A stretch of DNA of 61,576 nucleotides from Lachnospiraceae bacterium. Lineage in GTDB: Bacteria > Bacillota > Clostridia > Lachnospirales > Lachnospiraceae. The stretch covers positions 1-61,576 of the forward strand of contig JAILLY010000026.1 of assembly GCA_024692905.1 (NCBI GenBank), in the 5' to 3' direction. This document shows positions 1-10,680 of this stretch, piece by piece. Both the position numbers and the translations under genes were made by a program. The notes beneath the pieces are model-generated. The model searched no databases. It was not told the origin of the DNA and saw only the letters and a program-made list of their open reading frames with translations. The first letter of the stretch is position 1. The number at the start of each line of letters is the position of its first letter.

Positions 1-915
1 CCCGCTGTAATTATCTGAGGCCGGAGGATATACGGTGATCCCTTCATCTTCATCCTTGATGATACAACCAAACTTTTCAAGAGCATTTATAAAGCATATA
101 TCTCCCTGCATGGAATCATAGTGAACATTTCTCACGCAGACTGTCTTTTGGCATAAAGGAGACATCGCAAAGAAGTAACAGGCTGCCGATATATCCGGCT
201 CTATATTATATGACAATGTATCTTCGGGGATTTCATCCGTTACCGTTATGACTTTGCCGGATGATATGAATTTATACCCGAACTGCTTAAGCATTTTTAG
301 GGTGATACCGATATATGAGCCATTTGTCCTGTTGCCGGTAAGGGTAAGCTTAAGGCCACCTTTTATGAGAGGGGCAGCCATCAGGATAGCGCTCGCAAAT
401 TGTGAGCTTAAGTCAGTATCTATACTTAACACGTTGGTGTTTATGCCCTGTGAACGTATCGTGAAGGGAAAATGCCCTTCCTTCTCGTGGCAGATTATGT
501 CAACCCCTGCATCGCGTAGAACACTTATCAGCGGTTCCATGGGACGCAAGCGCATCTGGGCGCTTGAATCAAGTTCATACTCGCCGCCGGCAAAAGCCAG
601 GTACACGGTAAGAAATCTGGCTGCAGTGCCCGCACTGCCCACGTTTATGGAAGAGCGTGTATTCGGGATCATACCGCCGGTCCCTTTAAGGGTGACTGTC
701 TTATTTACGGTATCGAGATCTAAATCAAATCCTAAGTTTTTAAGACACGACAGGAATGCTCTTGAATCATCGCTTAACAGGATGCCGTTTAGGGTACAGT
801 TACCCTTGCGTATTGCGGAAAGGAGCAGGGCCCGGTTGGTTATGCTCTTTGAACCGGGGACTTCGACAGTGATGTGGTCCTCATCTTTTAGTGGTCTTAC
901 TTTATATCTGTCCAT
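1..915 (-). CDS. aroA: EPSP synthase (3-phosphoshikimate 1-carboxyvinyltransferase), 3' end cut by window
   Basis: Cytosolic shikimate-pathway enzyme that transfers the enolpyruvyl group of PEP to shikimate 3-phosphate. The frame starts at the ATG on 913-915 and stays open for 305 codons to the window edge; the family is usually about 420-430 aa, so the C-terminal part lies outside. Seen: VPGSKSITNRALLLSA (Lys23, the PEP/S3P-binding lysine of the family), GSAGTAARFLT around residues 93-103, and LRPMEPL. A GGATGG ribosome site sits about 5 nt upstream. The gene lies 35 nt downstream of the membrane protein at 951-1673 and is probably co-transcribed with it from the minus-strand promoter at 1702-1730. 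Confidence 0.95.
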   Translation of the reverse strand, partial: MDRYKVRPLKDEDHITVEVPGSKSITNRALLLSAIRKGNCTLNGILLSDDSRAFLSCLKNLGFDLDLDTVNKTVTLKGTGGMIPNTRSSINVGSAGTAARFLTVYLAFAGGEYELDSSAQMRLRPMEPLISVLRDAGVDIICHEKEGHFPFTIRSQGINTNVLSIDTDLSSQFASAILMAAPLIKGGLKLTLTGNRTNGSYIGITLKMLKQFGYKFISSGKVITVTDEIPEDTLSYNIEPDISAACYFFAMSPLCQKTVCVRNVHYDSMQGDICFINALEKFGCIIKDEDEGITVYPPASDNYSG

Positions 916-950
916 ATAAACCATCCGTGTTATGATCATTTCCCGGGTTA

Positions 951-1673
951 TTACAAACCCGCCAGCATGGAGAGCAGTTTAAAAGCGTTATCCGGATTCG
1001 TTGCACAGTTTGCAACCGCAAAGACTGGACGCCTTCCCTCCTCTTTTTTTGTTTCAAACATACCGAGCCCGTTAATATACTCCGAACGGTCAAGGTAGAC
1101 ACCTGCGGGATATGTCCCCACCTGCTTAAGATTTCCGGCTTCGTCCTCATCATATTCGGTCGTATAAAATATCTCATAACCGGCATTTTCAAGGCGTGTT
1201 TTAAGATCGGCAGGAAGTATCAAGGAAATATCAGTCAGTGCACCCTGAGCGCCGTAAGAACCGATCATATCGTCAGGCCCGATGAGCACATCAATGCTGC
1301 CCGCGGCAAAAAGTGCTATCAGCTTCTGCGAATTCATGAGAGATATCTGGTCGCGGGGGTCGTCCGAAATAAGAAAACCCGTATCAAAGTCAAGATTGTA
1401 TTTATCGGTATCGACGCCGGCATAGGTGATATAATCCGACTTCATAGGTATATTATCACTGTATGCCAGATCTGAATTGATGACGGCCACACTCAAAAAA
1501 ACCGGTCGTTTGTTTATACGCCAGTCACGGATGAATGTGACTACGAATATAACGGCTGCAATGAAAAGTATTATCGGAATTTTATAGTATCCCCATATAT
1601 ATTCGACTTTCTTCCTGAAAGTCATATTTTTTAGCTTTACGGTCTCCCGGCTGATCTCATCTTTAAGCGCCAT
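951..1673 (-). CDS. Membrane-anchored protein of unknown function, upstream of aroA
   Basis: I do not recognise the family. The 240-aa product has a charged N-terminal cytosolic stretch, one hydrophobic segment at about residues 31-48 followed by Arg/Asp, then about 190 residues that would lie outside the cell. The outer part has patterns such as LIALFAAGSIDVLIGPDDM that loosely resemble extracellular solute-binding lobes, but this is only an impression. A GAGGGGA ribosome site precedes the ATG. A good promoter sits 29 nt upstream, and aroA follows after 35 nt, so the two probably form an operon. No shikimate-pathway link is visible in the protein itself. Confidence 0.75.
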   Translation of the reverse strand: MALKDEISRETVKLKNMTFRKKVEYIWGYYKIPIILFIAAVIFVVTFIRDWRINKRPVFLSVAVINSDLAYSDNIPMKSDYITYAGVDTDKYNLDFDTGFLISDDPRDQISLMNSQKLIALFAAGSIDVLIGPDDMIGSYGAQGALTDISLILPADLKTRLENAGYEIFYTTEYDEDEAGNLKQVGTYPAGVYLDRSEYINGLGMFETKKEEGRRPVFAVANCATNPDNAFKLLSMLAGL

Positions 1674-1701
1674 TTGGGTCCCCTCTGTTTTTGATAGGAA
1701 T

Positions 1702-1730
1702 AGTTTAAAAGAAATGGAATTTTATGTCAA
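1702..1730 (-). promoter_or_regulatory. Sigma-A type promoter for the 951-1673 gene and aroA
   Basis: On the minus strand the -35 is TTGACA (1725-1730), the spacer is 17 nt and the -10 is TAAACT (1702-1707). It lies 29 nt upstream of the ATG at 1673. Confidence 0.65.
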
Positions 1731-1782
1731 ATTCTGATATACTGTGTTTTATAATATGCTGTAAACGGTATGGAGGTTCATG

Positions 1783-2283
1783 ATGAACGAATCATATGTT
1801 GAATGTATGGTCGCAAGAAAGGATATCCCGTTTCTCGGAGTCCTTAAATATATCATATATATATTTACCGGAGTTTCGCTTATCGCGACCATGGCATGGA
1901 GCTTTGTATTTGTTGTTCCGCTCGCGGCTTTTGCCGCACTTGTCTGGCTGGTCGTTCCCAACTTTGAACTTGAGTATGAATATCTGTATATCGACCGGGA
2001 AATATCCATTGATAAGATAATGAGCAAACAGAAGAGGAAGAAGATAAGGACGATCAAGCTTTCCGCCATGGAATTCATGTGTCCTTCCTCCTCGCATCAG
2101 CTTGACCAGTACAGGTCAAGGAATGTCAAGACATCCGATTACTCCTCACACAGAGCCGATGCAGCCACCTGGGTCATTATGTATAAGGATCAGGGAACCG
2201 AAGAACTTATAGTTCTTGAACCCAATGAGGAGATGCTCAAGGTAATAAAAGGAGTTTATCCGAGAAAAGTCATTGAATATTGA
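1783..2283 (+). CDS. Small two-segment membrane protein (DUF6106-like)
   Basis: A 166-aa protein with a hydrophobic region at about residues 20-58 that can form two membrane segments, followed by a roughly 105-residue cytosolic domain (FELEYEYLYIDREISIDKI, later VIMYKDQGTEELIVLEPNEEM). It resembles DUF6106, a family I associate with Clostridia and which has no known function; that name is a tentative match. Two ATGs compete, at 1780 and 1783. The GGAGG at 1772-1776 leaves 3 nt to the first and 6 nt to the second, so 1783 is preferred. A TATAAT at 1750-1755 may be its -10, without a clear -35. The guaB -35 box overlaps its stop codon. Confidence 0.75.
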   Translation: MNESYVECMVARKDIPFLGVLKYIIYIFTGVSLIATMAWSFVFVVPLAAFAALVWLVVPNFELEYEYLYIDREISIDKIMSKQKRKKIRTIKLSAMEFMCPSSSHQLDQYRSRNVKTSDYSSHRADAATWVIMYKDQGTEELIVLEPNEEMLKVIKGVYPRKVIEY

Positions 2284-2308
2284 CAACGGCAGTGTGATTA
2301 TTTATAGT
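2280..2308 (+). promoter_or_regulatory. Sigma-A promoter of guaB
   Basis: TTGACA (2280-2285), 17-nt spacer, TATAGT (2303-2308). The -35 overlaps the stop codon of the preceding gene. The ATG of guaB is 35 nt downstream of the -10. Confidence 0.75.
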
Positions 2309-2337
2309 GGTAAAAATATAATTAAGAACGGAGGTAA

Positions 2338-3798
<1,461 letters not shown>

Positions 3799-3815
3799 GC
3801 GGGATAGTTACTGAC

Positions 3816-4583
3816 ATGGCTAAATATATTTTTTCGGAATTTGACCGTTCGCTCAGGCGGAGGTTGGCTTACATATATTTTATAGGGATATTCGTGCTGT
3901 GCATAATCGCCAATATCGCCGTTGTCGCGTTCAGGACGGTATACGGTACGAATGAGGGGACCTATGCGTACAATATCATTGAATATGCCGCATGGTCATT
4001 TATAGTACCTTATCTTTCCTGCATAATCATCGAGCATATAGTTTTCGGTTCGGAATATCCCGACCCCCATATAAAGGACGGGAGGACTTCCGGCCTTGGA
4101 AGGAGTCAGATATATCTGTCCAAGCTGATCACCGGTATTATGCTTGCGTTTGTTTATCTGGTCATTACCTTTGTCGTGCTTGTAGCAACGACATCCCTGT
4201 TCCAGATAAACGACAGGGAGCTTGGTGCGGCTGCATTAAAGTCATTCTGCGGGAAGTTATGCCTTGCACTCCCGTTGTTTCTTGCGGGCATATCCTTTGC
4301 GACCATGTTCCTGTTTTGCTTTAAGGAAAAGTGGAAGGCTTATGTGGGTTACTTTACGTTGACTCTCATTATCCCGAGGATCATACTGATGCTTGCAAAG
4401 GAACCCCCGGGAATAGGAGTTTTCAAGTTTTTAAGGACTTATACCATCTCCCAGTGTTTTATGCTTATACCTTATCCGTCCAGTCCGGAAAGGAGCGTTG
4501 CGCTGATACTGGGACTTGGGTTTATCTATGCTGCGATAGCGACTGTTATCGGTATTATTGTATATAACAGGAAGGATTCTTGA
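3816..4583 (+). CDS. ABC-2-like integral membrane protein
   Basis: A 255-aa protein with about six hydrophobic segments (about residues 18-40, 55-72, 100-125, 145-168, 178-195 and 228-250) arranged like an ABC-2 type permease. No ATP-binding subunit is adjacent, so either it uses one encoded elsewhere or it is only permease-like; substrate unknown. Its stop codon TGA (4581-4583) overlaps by one base the ATG of the PAS-GGDEF-EAL gene, which suggests translational coupling of a membrane protein with a cyclic-di-GMP enzyme. It follows guaB by 17 nt. Confidence 0.7.
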   Translation: MAKYIFSEFDRSLRRRLAYIYFIGIFVLCIIANIAVVAFRTVYGTNEGTYAYNIIEYAAWSFIVPYLSCIIIEHIVFGSEYPDPHIKDGRTSGLGRSQIYLSKLITGIMLAFVYLVITFVVLVATTSLFQINDRELGAAALKSFCGKLCLALPLFLAGISFATMFLFCFKEKWKAYVGYFTLTLIIPRIILMLAKEPPGIGVFKFLRTYTISQCFMLIPYPSSPERSVALILGLGFIYAAIATVIGIIVYNRKDS

Positions 4584-7330
4584 TGGCTGAAGTAAGAGAG
4601 GGCATGCCGGCCGCTTTGGATCATAATGTTGATATCGATACGGAATGGCTTCAGAATCTGCAGGATTATTATGCGGATATGGCGGGGCTTTTTCTGTTTC
4701 TTTTTGATAATGCCGGGAAACAGCTCACTCTTATGTCGGGGGATCACGCAGAGGCGGACAGGATACGGGCGGCCATCCCCGAATCAAGGATAACCCGGAT
4801 TTACGAAAGGATCATGTATTCTCCGACCGAGGAACAGGTCGTGGAGGATACGGATTATTCCAATGTCAAGCTTGCCGGTATTTCGGTCAGGGTTGACGGG
4901 ATCCCGGCCATATGCTGGATAGTCATAGGCGTGCTTAAGGGCTATGACGATCCGGATGCCATGATCAACTTCAAGACCACCATTTCATCAGAGGATTATC
5001 TGCGGTCATTAGACTTTCTCAGGCTTATCTCCACCAAGGTTTATGCAAATACATATTCAAGAGACAATGCCATAGCCGAGTCCGTAAGGAGCAAGTCGGC
5101 TGAACTTGAAATGTTCCATGAACTCCGTAAATCCGAGTTTATGACCGATATAGTTTCTCTTCTTGACAGCGACGAGGTTTTTGAGGACATAAGCCAGAAG
5201 ATGGTCGGATATGTCGGCAGTTTTGCCGATATTGCCCATGCATATGTTCTGCGTCCGAACGCAAACGGTACCGGAGTTGACGTTTTGGGTGAATATCTTA
5301 AGGAAGGCTGCCGGTCGCTTCACGGGATCACCAATACGGATGACCTTATCAAATACATGAAGCTCGTCGGAGATAAGCCCACCGTGGTTTCCTATAAGAC
5401 AAGGCTTGAACAGGAGGCAAGGGAATGGCTTGATTCTCTCGGGCTTACAGCCTGTGTTGCGCTTCCGATATTCACGAGCAAGCCGAACAGGCAGGTCGCC
5501 ATGTATGTCGTATTTGCCGATGTGTCCCCCGGAAGGATGTGGGACAGGGACGAGATCAAGTTTTTCGGAGATGCCGAGAGGATACTCCAGAGTATACTCG
5601 AAAAGAGGATCCAGAAGAATTCACTCGCAAGTTCGTATAAATCCCTCGAATCGATCCTTGATAATGTCGGAACTGCGATCTATGTAAGGGATATAGAGTC
5701 AGGCCGGATACTGTTCACGAACAGGATGTTCAAGAATTCCTTCACAAAAGAGATGGAGGACGGTACGGTCGAGAGGCTGTTTGAGGGCGGACAGGATTAC
5801 AGCGGCGGAACATCTTACTCAGAGGTCGAGTATACCCAGAAGAGAAGATGGTACGATCTTAATACCACATATATAAGATGGGTTGACGGACGCAGGGTGC
5901 TCCTGTGTTCCATAGTTGATATAACCGATAAGAAACTGTACCAGCAGAAGATAGAGCAGCAGGCCAATAATGACTTCCTTACCGGACTGTATAACAGGAT
6001 GAGCTGTGAGCGTGATCTTGAGCGTTTCATCGAGGAAGCCAAGCTGAATCACAGCAAGGGGGCTCTCCTGTATCTTGATCTTGATGATTTCAAGCATATA
6101 AACGACGGACTCGGTCATCAGTACGGCGATGTACTGCTAAAGGCGATATCCCACTGCCTTTCAAGGATCGACGGAGTCGAGAATTCATGCTACAGGATGG
6201 GCGGAGACGAATTCATCATAATCGTTCCCCATACGAGCATGAAGAGATTCAATGATATAATCGAGGAGATCAGGATCGTATTCAATAAACCCTGGTTCTT
6301 AAAGGGGGCGGATTACTACTGTACGACAAGTATGGGAGTAGTGACTTTCCCTGATGAGGGAGATACGGTCCAGGATGTCATAAAGAAGGCGGATATCGCC
6401 ATGTATGAGGCCAAGCGCGGGGGCAAGAACCGTACTGCCTTCTACAGTGACAGCAAGGATTCCGATTCGAGCAGGCGTCTTGATATGGAAAAGAGCATGA
6501 GGGACGCGACCGGTCACGATTATAAGGAATTTGAGGTTTATTACCAGCCTATAATCGACACGGAAAAGGACTGCATCTGTACCGGAGCCGAAGCGCTCAT
6601 AAGATGGAATTCTTCGGAACTCGGATTTGTCTCACCCGGGGATTTCATTCCGCTGGCAGAATATCTGGGACTTATCAATCCTATTGGTAATTATGTATTA
6701 AGAGAAGCCTGCAAGGCCTGCAGGCACTGGAATGAGAACGGTCATCCGTATTACAAGGTAAATGTCAACCTGTCAGTCGTCCAGCTGCTACAGAATGATG
6801 TGGTGGAAACGGTTGAGAACATCATCCGGGAGACCGGTATAAATCCCAGGAATCTGACTCTTGAAGTTACCGAGAGCCTCGCGATCAATGATATGGAACG
6901 TATGAAGAAGATACTCGGGAGCATAAAGAAACTTGGCGTCAGGATAGCACTTGATGATTTCGGGACCGGCTACTCATCGCTCAGCCATATAAGGGAGATA
7001 CCGCTTGACGTTATCAAGGTTGACCAGAGTTTCGTCAAGGATCTTGCCATTGACCAGTATGCGCAGGCGTTCGTAAGGATGGTCGGTGAGCTCGCTGATG
7101 CGCTTTCCGTTAAGATCTGCGTGGAAGGTATCGAGACCGAGGAACAGCTTCATGTGCTTGATGATATGAACATAAGGCTTGTCCAGGGCTTTTATTTCGA
7201 TAAACCCATGCGTAAATACATATTTGAGGAAAAGTATGTTACCGGTTATGAAGACCGGATGGATCCCCCCGAGGGCTTTGATGCTCCTCTCGAGGAGCTT
7301 ACCGATGAAGACAGGAGTATCCTCTACTGA
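4583..7330 (+). CDS. Cyclic-di-GMP signalling protein: sensory N-terminus, PAS, GGDEF and EAL domains
   Basis: A 915-aa soluble protein with no membrane segment. Order: unknown N-terminal sensory region (1-170), GAF-like region (about 175-340), PAS-like domain (about 350-450, starting LESILDNVGTAIYVRDIES), GGDEF domain (motif GGDEF at 540-544) and EAL domain (E670-A-L). The EAL domain keeps the residues of active phosphodiesterases: NVNLS, LEVTES, DDFGTGYSS, VIKVDQSF and VEGIE. The GGDEF motif is intact, so it may both make and break c-di-GMP, or use GGDEF for GTP sensing. The inhibitory RxxD site is absent (GVEN at that place). A TTG at 4580 is also possible as start, but ATG 4583 overlaps the upstream stop and is preferred. 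A terminator follows at 7408. Confidence 0.93.
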   Translation: MAEVREGMPAALDHNVDIDTEWLQNLQDYYADMAGLFLFLFDNAGKQLTLMSGDHAEADRIRAAIPESRITRIYERIMYSPTEEQVVEDTDYSNVKLAGISVRVDGIPAICWIVIGVLKGYDDPDAMINFKTTISSEDYLRSLDFLRLISTKVYANTYSRDNAIAESVRSKSAELEMFHELRKSEFMTDIVSLLDSDEVFEDISQKMVGYVGSFADIAHAYVLRPNANGTGVDVLGEYLKEGCRSLHGITNTDDLIKYMKLVGDKPTVVSYKTRLEQEAREWLDSLGLTACVALPIFTSKPNRQVAMYVVFADVSPGRMWDRDEIKFFGDAERILQSILEKRIQKNSLASSYKSLESILDNVGTAIYVRDIESGRILFTNRMFKNSFTKEMEDGTVERLFEGGQDYSGGTSYSEVEYTQKRRWYDLNTTYIRWVDGRRVLLCSIVDITDKKLYQQKIEQQANNDFLTGLYNRMSCERDLERFIEEAKLNHSKGALLYLDLDDFKHINDGLGHQYGDVLLKAISHCLSRIDGVENSCYRMGGDEFIIIVPHTSMKRFNDIIEEIRIVFNKPWFLKGADYYCTTSMGVVTFPDEGDTVQDVIKKADIAMYEAKRGGKNRTAFYSDSKDSDSSRRLDMEKSMRDATGHDYKEFEVYYQPIIDTEKDCICTGAEALIRWNSSELGFVSPGDFIPLAEYLGLINPIGNYVLREACKACRHWNENGHPYYKVNVNLSVVQLLQNDVVETVENIIRETGINPRNLTLEVTESLAINDMERMKKILGSIKKLGVRIALDDFGTGYSSLSHIREIPLDVIKVDQSFVKDLAIDQYAQAFVRMVGELADALSVKICVEGIETEEQLHVLDDMNIRLVQGFYFDKPMRKYIFEEKYVTGYEDRMDPPEGFDAPLEELTDEDRSILY

Positions 7331-7407
7331 CAGATACGGACCGTTTGCAGCCGGTCACCGGAGCATATCCTTAAAGAAGAGTCACCCCAACATGTAGTTA
7401 AGTCATA

Positions 7408-7444
7408 CCTGCATCCACAATATACGGTGGTTGCAGGTTTTTTT
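7408..7444 (+). terminator. Rho-independent terminator after the GGDEF-EAL gene
   Basis: An 11-bp stem with one T-T mismatch (CCTGCATCCAC against GTGGTTGCAGG) followed by a run of seven T. It closes the guaB-permease-GGDEF/EAL unit. Confidence 0.85.
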
Positions 7445-7468
7445 CAATTATGTTAACCTAAATAAGGA

Positions 7469-7487
7469 TTTGACTTTTTTGGTCAAA
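7469..7487. promoter_or_regulatory. Inverted repeat upstream of the TetR-like gene, possible operator
   Basis: TTTGAC, 7 nt, GTCAAA, a perfect 6-bp inverted repeat 39 nt upstream of the TetR-type gene at 7526. TetR proteins often repress themselves from such palindromes. The left arm also contains a TTGACT that could be a -35, but no -10 lies at the right distance. Confidence 0.4.
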
Positions 7488-7525
7488 AATGGAAACGGGT
7501 TACTTATATAAAGGGGTGTTACTGT

Positions 7526-9247
7526 ATGAATCCGAAATTTTTTGATGTAAAAAAGGAGAAGCAGGACGCGATAATAAACGCTGCGCTCATGGTATTTGCC
7601 GAGAACGGATACAGGAAGGCGAGTACGGATGTCATAGTTAAGGAGGCCGGAATAAGCAAGGGGCTCCTGTTCCATTATTTCATAAGCAAGAAGGGTGTTT
7701 ACGAATTCGTTTACGATTACAGCATCAAATATATGCTGTTGGAACTGACGCAGACGGTGCGGAAGGATGAAAAGGATTTCTTCTCGATCCAGCGTATGAT
7801 CGAACTTGCCAAGACAAGGGTCATGAAGAATTATCCTTACATGCAGCAGTTTTTAAGCAGCGCCAAGTACGAGACCCATCCCGACGCGCTCGGAGTCATA
7901 AAGGAATCGGAAGGCGTGATAGAGGATACTTATAATGGGATATATAAGAAAGCCGATATGTCGCGCTTCAGTTCACCGGTCGATCTTCATAAGATAACCA
8001 GACTTATCGGATGGATGTCGGACGGATATATAAAGGATAAGTTCAGGGACGGTACTCCCGATCTTGATGAGATGAACGCCGAGTTCGCGGGATATCTGTC
8101 CATGTTAAGGGATCATTTCTATAAGGATTCGGAAAAGCCCGAGGAAGATGTTGCCGCCGAGAGCATCACCGAGCGCGATGATTCGGTAATGGACAGCTTA
8201 AGAGAGGAAATGATGAACAGGCCTCAGCCCGAAGAGGAGAAGCCTGCCGCGAAGGAACCTGAGTTAAGTTTTGAGGAGCGTCTTGCGGCCGGAAGGAAAT
8301 CGGCTTATGATGCACTTGCAGCGGAAGATGAAGCCGTAACGGATGAAACCGAAGAACATATCGGGGAAGAGGAAGAGGCATCCGCAGAACCTGCGGCAGA
8401 AGAGAGCGCAGAGGTAAGACCGGAAGAGTCAGCAGATGACGCAGAGCCGGAAACCGTGACGTACGAAGAACCAGATGAGATACCGGAAGCGGCAGCTGAT
8501 GACCGTGAAGCGGAAGAAGAGACGGTGGCTGCGGATGACTCTGAGGCAGAAAATGAGATTGATTCAGCAAAACCCGCCGGGGAAGCTCCCGCCGAGGAGC
8601 CGGTTTCCGAAGAAGCTCCGGTTGAGGAAGAAGTTTCGGATGGCCCTTCCGAAGAGGAACAGGTAAAAGAAGAACAGACGGAAGAAGAACCTCATCATGA
8701 AGTGACCATCTCGGTTGATTACTTTGAGGGCGGTTATAAGGTATATGACGGAACGCAGGGAAGCATGGGAGATGAGACATATGCGGCATCGCCCACGGTC
8801 ACTTCCTATATACCGGCATCGGATCTGGCTTTCTACGAAGAATCAAGGCTTGGAGATTTCACATACGGATCGGATTCGCGCGGAGGAAGAGGCATTCCTT
8901 ATGACAGCAGCGAAAATATCCAGATATTTGTTACCGACGATGATGAAGGATCTGCCGAAACGACAGATGCGCTCCCGGATTTGGGCAATACGGAAGCGGC
9001 AGAGGAATCTTCGGATGAGCCGGATGTGAATACGGATAACGGTTTTGATATCTCGGATCTTTCCGAGAAGATCATGAGCAATACCGACAGGGAAACCGCT
9101 GAGGATGAAAGGAACAGGGAACTTGAGAAGATGGGACCGGCTCCCGTTCTCCCGGATTTCACTCCCGATAATGTAAAGAGACGGAATACATCGATCGATG
9201 AAGAAGACGAAGAAAACATGCATATCTACAGACCGCTCAAGTTCTAA
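7526..9247 (+). CDS. TetR-family regulator fused to a ~370-residue acidic tail
   Basis: Residues 1 to about 200 form a TetR regulator: helix-turn-helix VIVKEAGISKGLLFHYF after ALMVFAENGYRKAST, then the all-helical ligand domain to about residue 200. TetR proteins normally end there (180-220 aa). This one continues for about 370 residues, largely Glu/Asp/Ala/Pro (roughly 205-400), then a Gly/Ser/Tyr-containing section, and ends NMHIYRPLKF. The tail has no membrane segment or domain that I recognise and is probably disordered. Start ATG 7526 has GGGG at 7512-7515. Its last 50 nt overlap the start of the RNA methyltransferase gene in another frame. Target genes unknown; an inverted repeat upstream may be its operator. 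Confidence 0.88.
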   Translation: MNPKFFDVKKEKQDAIINAALMVFAENGYRKASTDVIVKEAGISKGLLFHYFISKKGVYEFVYDYSIKYMLLELTQTVRKDEKDFFSIQRMIELAKTRVMKNYPYMQQFLSSAKYETHPDALGVIKESEGVIEDTYNGIYKKADMSRFSSPVDLHKITRLIGWMSDGYIKDKFRDGTPDLDEMNAEFAGYLSMLRDHFYKDSEKPEEDVAAESITERDDSVMDSLREEMMNRPQPEEEKPAAKEPELSFEERLAAGRKSAYDALAAEDEAVTDETEEHIGEEEEASAEPAAEESAEVRPEESADDAEPETVTYEEPDEIPEAAADDREAEEETVAADDSEAENEIDSAKPAGEAPAEEPVSEEAPVEEEVSDGPSEEEQVKEEQTEEEPHHEVTISVDYFEGGYKVYDGTQGSMGDETYAASPTVTSYIPASDLAFYEESRLGDFTYGSDSRGGRGIPYDSSENIQIFVTDDDEGSAETTDALPDLGNTEAAEESSDEPDVNTDNGFDISDLSEKIMSNTDRETAEDERNRELEKMGPAPVLPDFTPDNVKRRNTSIDEEDEENMHIYRPLKF

Positions 9248-10652
9248 GCAGGATCTTCCCGCCGAATTCCTTGAGAGGATGAAGGATCTTCTCGGGGATG
9301 AGTATGAGGATTTCCTTTTAAGCTTAAACGAGCCGGAATATAAGGCGCTGCGCTTCAATCCGCTTAAGGCGGAAGAGGCGCAGCTTCTTGCGTTTATAAA
9401 TGAGATGGAAGGGTGTAGGGACTGCGCTGTCAGCATAGAACGTGAACCCGTAAAGTGGGAAAAAAGAGGATTTTACTACAGTGTGCCCGATGCCGGTCCC
9501 GCAGGTTCTCCCGTAAGGGGGCCGGGACTTCATCCGCTCCATGAAGCCGGAGCCTATTATATTCAGGAACCGAGTGCCATGAAGCCGGTGACGCTTATGG
9601 ATATAGGACCGGGGGAAACGGTGCTCGATCTGTGTGCGGCCCCCGGAGGCAAGTCAACGCAGATTGCCTCGGCTCTCATGGGAAGCGGCCTTCTTGTTTC
9701 CAACGAGTATATCCAAAAGAGAGCGGCGATACTGTCCTCGAACATTGAACGCATGGGGATCACGAACGCCGTGGTGATCAATGAAAGTCCGGAAAAAATA
9801 GGTAGCGCATTTGCCGATTTTTTTGATAAAATACTCGTGGACGCCCCCTGTTCGGGCGAAGGGATGTTCAGAAGGAGTGCGACGGCGGTTTCCGAATGGA
9901 GCGTTGATAACGTTCATATGTGTGCGCTGCGCCAGCGGGCCATACTTGACGAGGCCGTAAATGCCTTAAAGCCGGGCGGACGGCTTGTGTACTCCACATG
10001 CACATTTGAGCTTGACGAAGATGAGGGGCTCATTAAAGGCTTCCTTGAGGATCATCCTGAGTTAAAGCTTGTCATTAAGGAGAAGCTCTGGCCGCATAAA
10101 GTCAGGGGAGAAGGCCATTTCATGGCCGTACTTGATAAGGCGGGTAATGCCCATGACGGATATAACGTGCGTACGGGACGGCCTGTCACGCTTGATGATG
10201 TCCTTTGCGGAAAGATAAAGAAGTTTCCGGGAAATACAGACCTTGCCGGGTTCAACGTTTTTTTTGAGGAAAACTTAAGGCCTGACTGCCGGCTTGGGGG
10301 AGATGGATACCTTACGGTGTTTGGCAGCCGGCTGTATCTCGTTCCGCCCCAAATGACGGATCTTCGCGGACTTAAGGTATTAAGGCCGGGACTTGAACTG
10401 GGAACGTTTTTAAAGGGCCGTTTTGAACCGGCACATGCGCTTGCGATGGCCTTGTCGCCTGACGATACGGTCAATTCGTTATCACTTTCGTATGACGAGG
10501 CAAAGGCCTATCTGTCGGGACTTACTATCCCGTGCCGGGGAGCAAACGGATGGTATCTCATCTGTTACGACGGCATAAGTATGGGATGGGGCAAGTTGAG
10601 CGGAAACATCATGAAGAATCATTATCCGCGCGCACTTAGAAGAAACCTTTGA
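9198..10652 (+). CDS. RsmF-like rRNA (cytosine-5) methyltransferase, NOL1/NOP2/sun family
   Basis: SAM-dependent enzyme that makes 5-methylcytosine in rRNA. The 484-aa length fits RsmF-type proteins (about 450-480). Seen: SAM motif VLDLCAAPGGKSTQIA (about residues 140-155), DAPCSGEGMFRR with one catalytic Cys, and YSTCTFELDEDE with the second; the C-terminal third matches the RNA-binding extension of RsmF. The family start (LPAEFLERMKDLLG) is at residues 20-33, and the only usable start codon in frame upstream is the ATG at 9198, which overlaps the TetR gene by 50 nt. There is no strong ribosome site, so translation probably depends on the upstream gene. The exact target cytosine cannot be told from the sequence. 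Confidence 0.9.
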   Translation: MKKTKKTCISTDRSSSKQDLPAEFLERMKDLLGDEYEDFLLSLNEPEYKALRFNPLKAEEAQLLAFINEMEGCRDCAVSIEREPVKWEKRGFYYSVPDAGPAGSPVRGPGLHPLHEAGAYYIQEPSAMKPVTLMDIGPGETVLDLCAAPGGKSTQIASALMGSGLLVSNEYIQKRAAILSSNIERMGITNAVVINESPEKIGSAFADFFDKILVDAPCSGEGMFRRSATAVSEWSVDNVHMCALRQRAILDEAVNALKPGGRLVYSTCTFELDEDEGLIKGFLEDHPELKLVIKEKLWPHKVRGEGHFMAVLDKAGNAHDGYNVRTGRPVTLDDVLCGKIKKFPGNTDLAGFNVFFEENLRPDCRLGGDGYLTVFGSRLYLVPPQMTDLRGLKVLRPGLELGTFLKGRFEPAHALAMALSPDDTVNSLSLSYDEAKAYLSGLTIPCRGANGWYLICYDGISMGWGKLSGNIMKNHYPRALRRNL

Positions 10653-10680
10653 ATATTCATTTATTACCGGAGGATTTGGC

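Noticed and set aside
8166-8789. Pro/Leu/Arg-rich open frame opposite the acidic tail of the TetR gene
   Set aside because: It mirrors the Glu-rich GAA/GAG codons of the tail, has no ribosome site and no domain.
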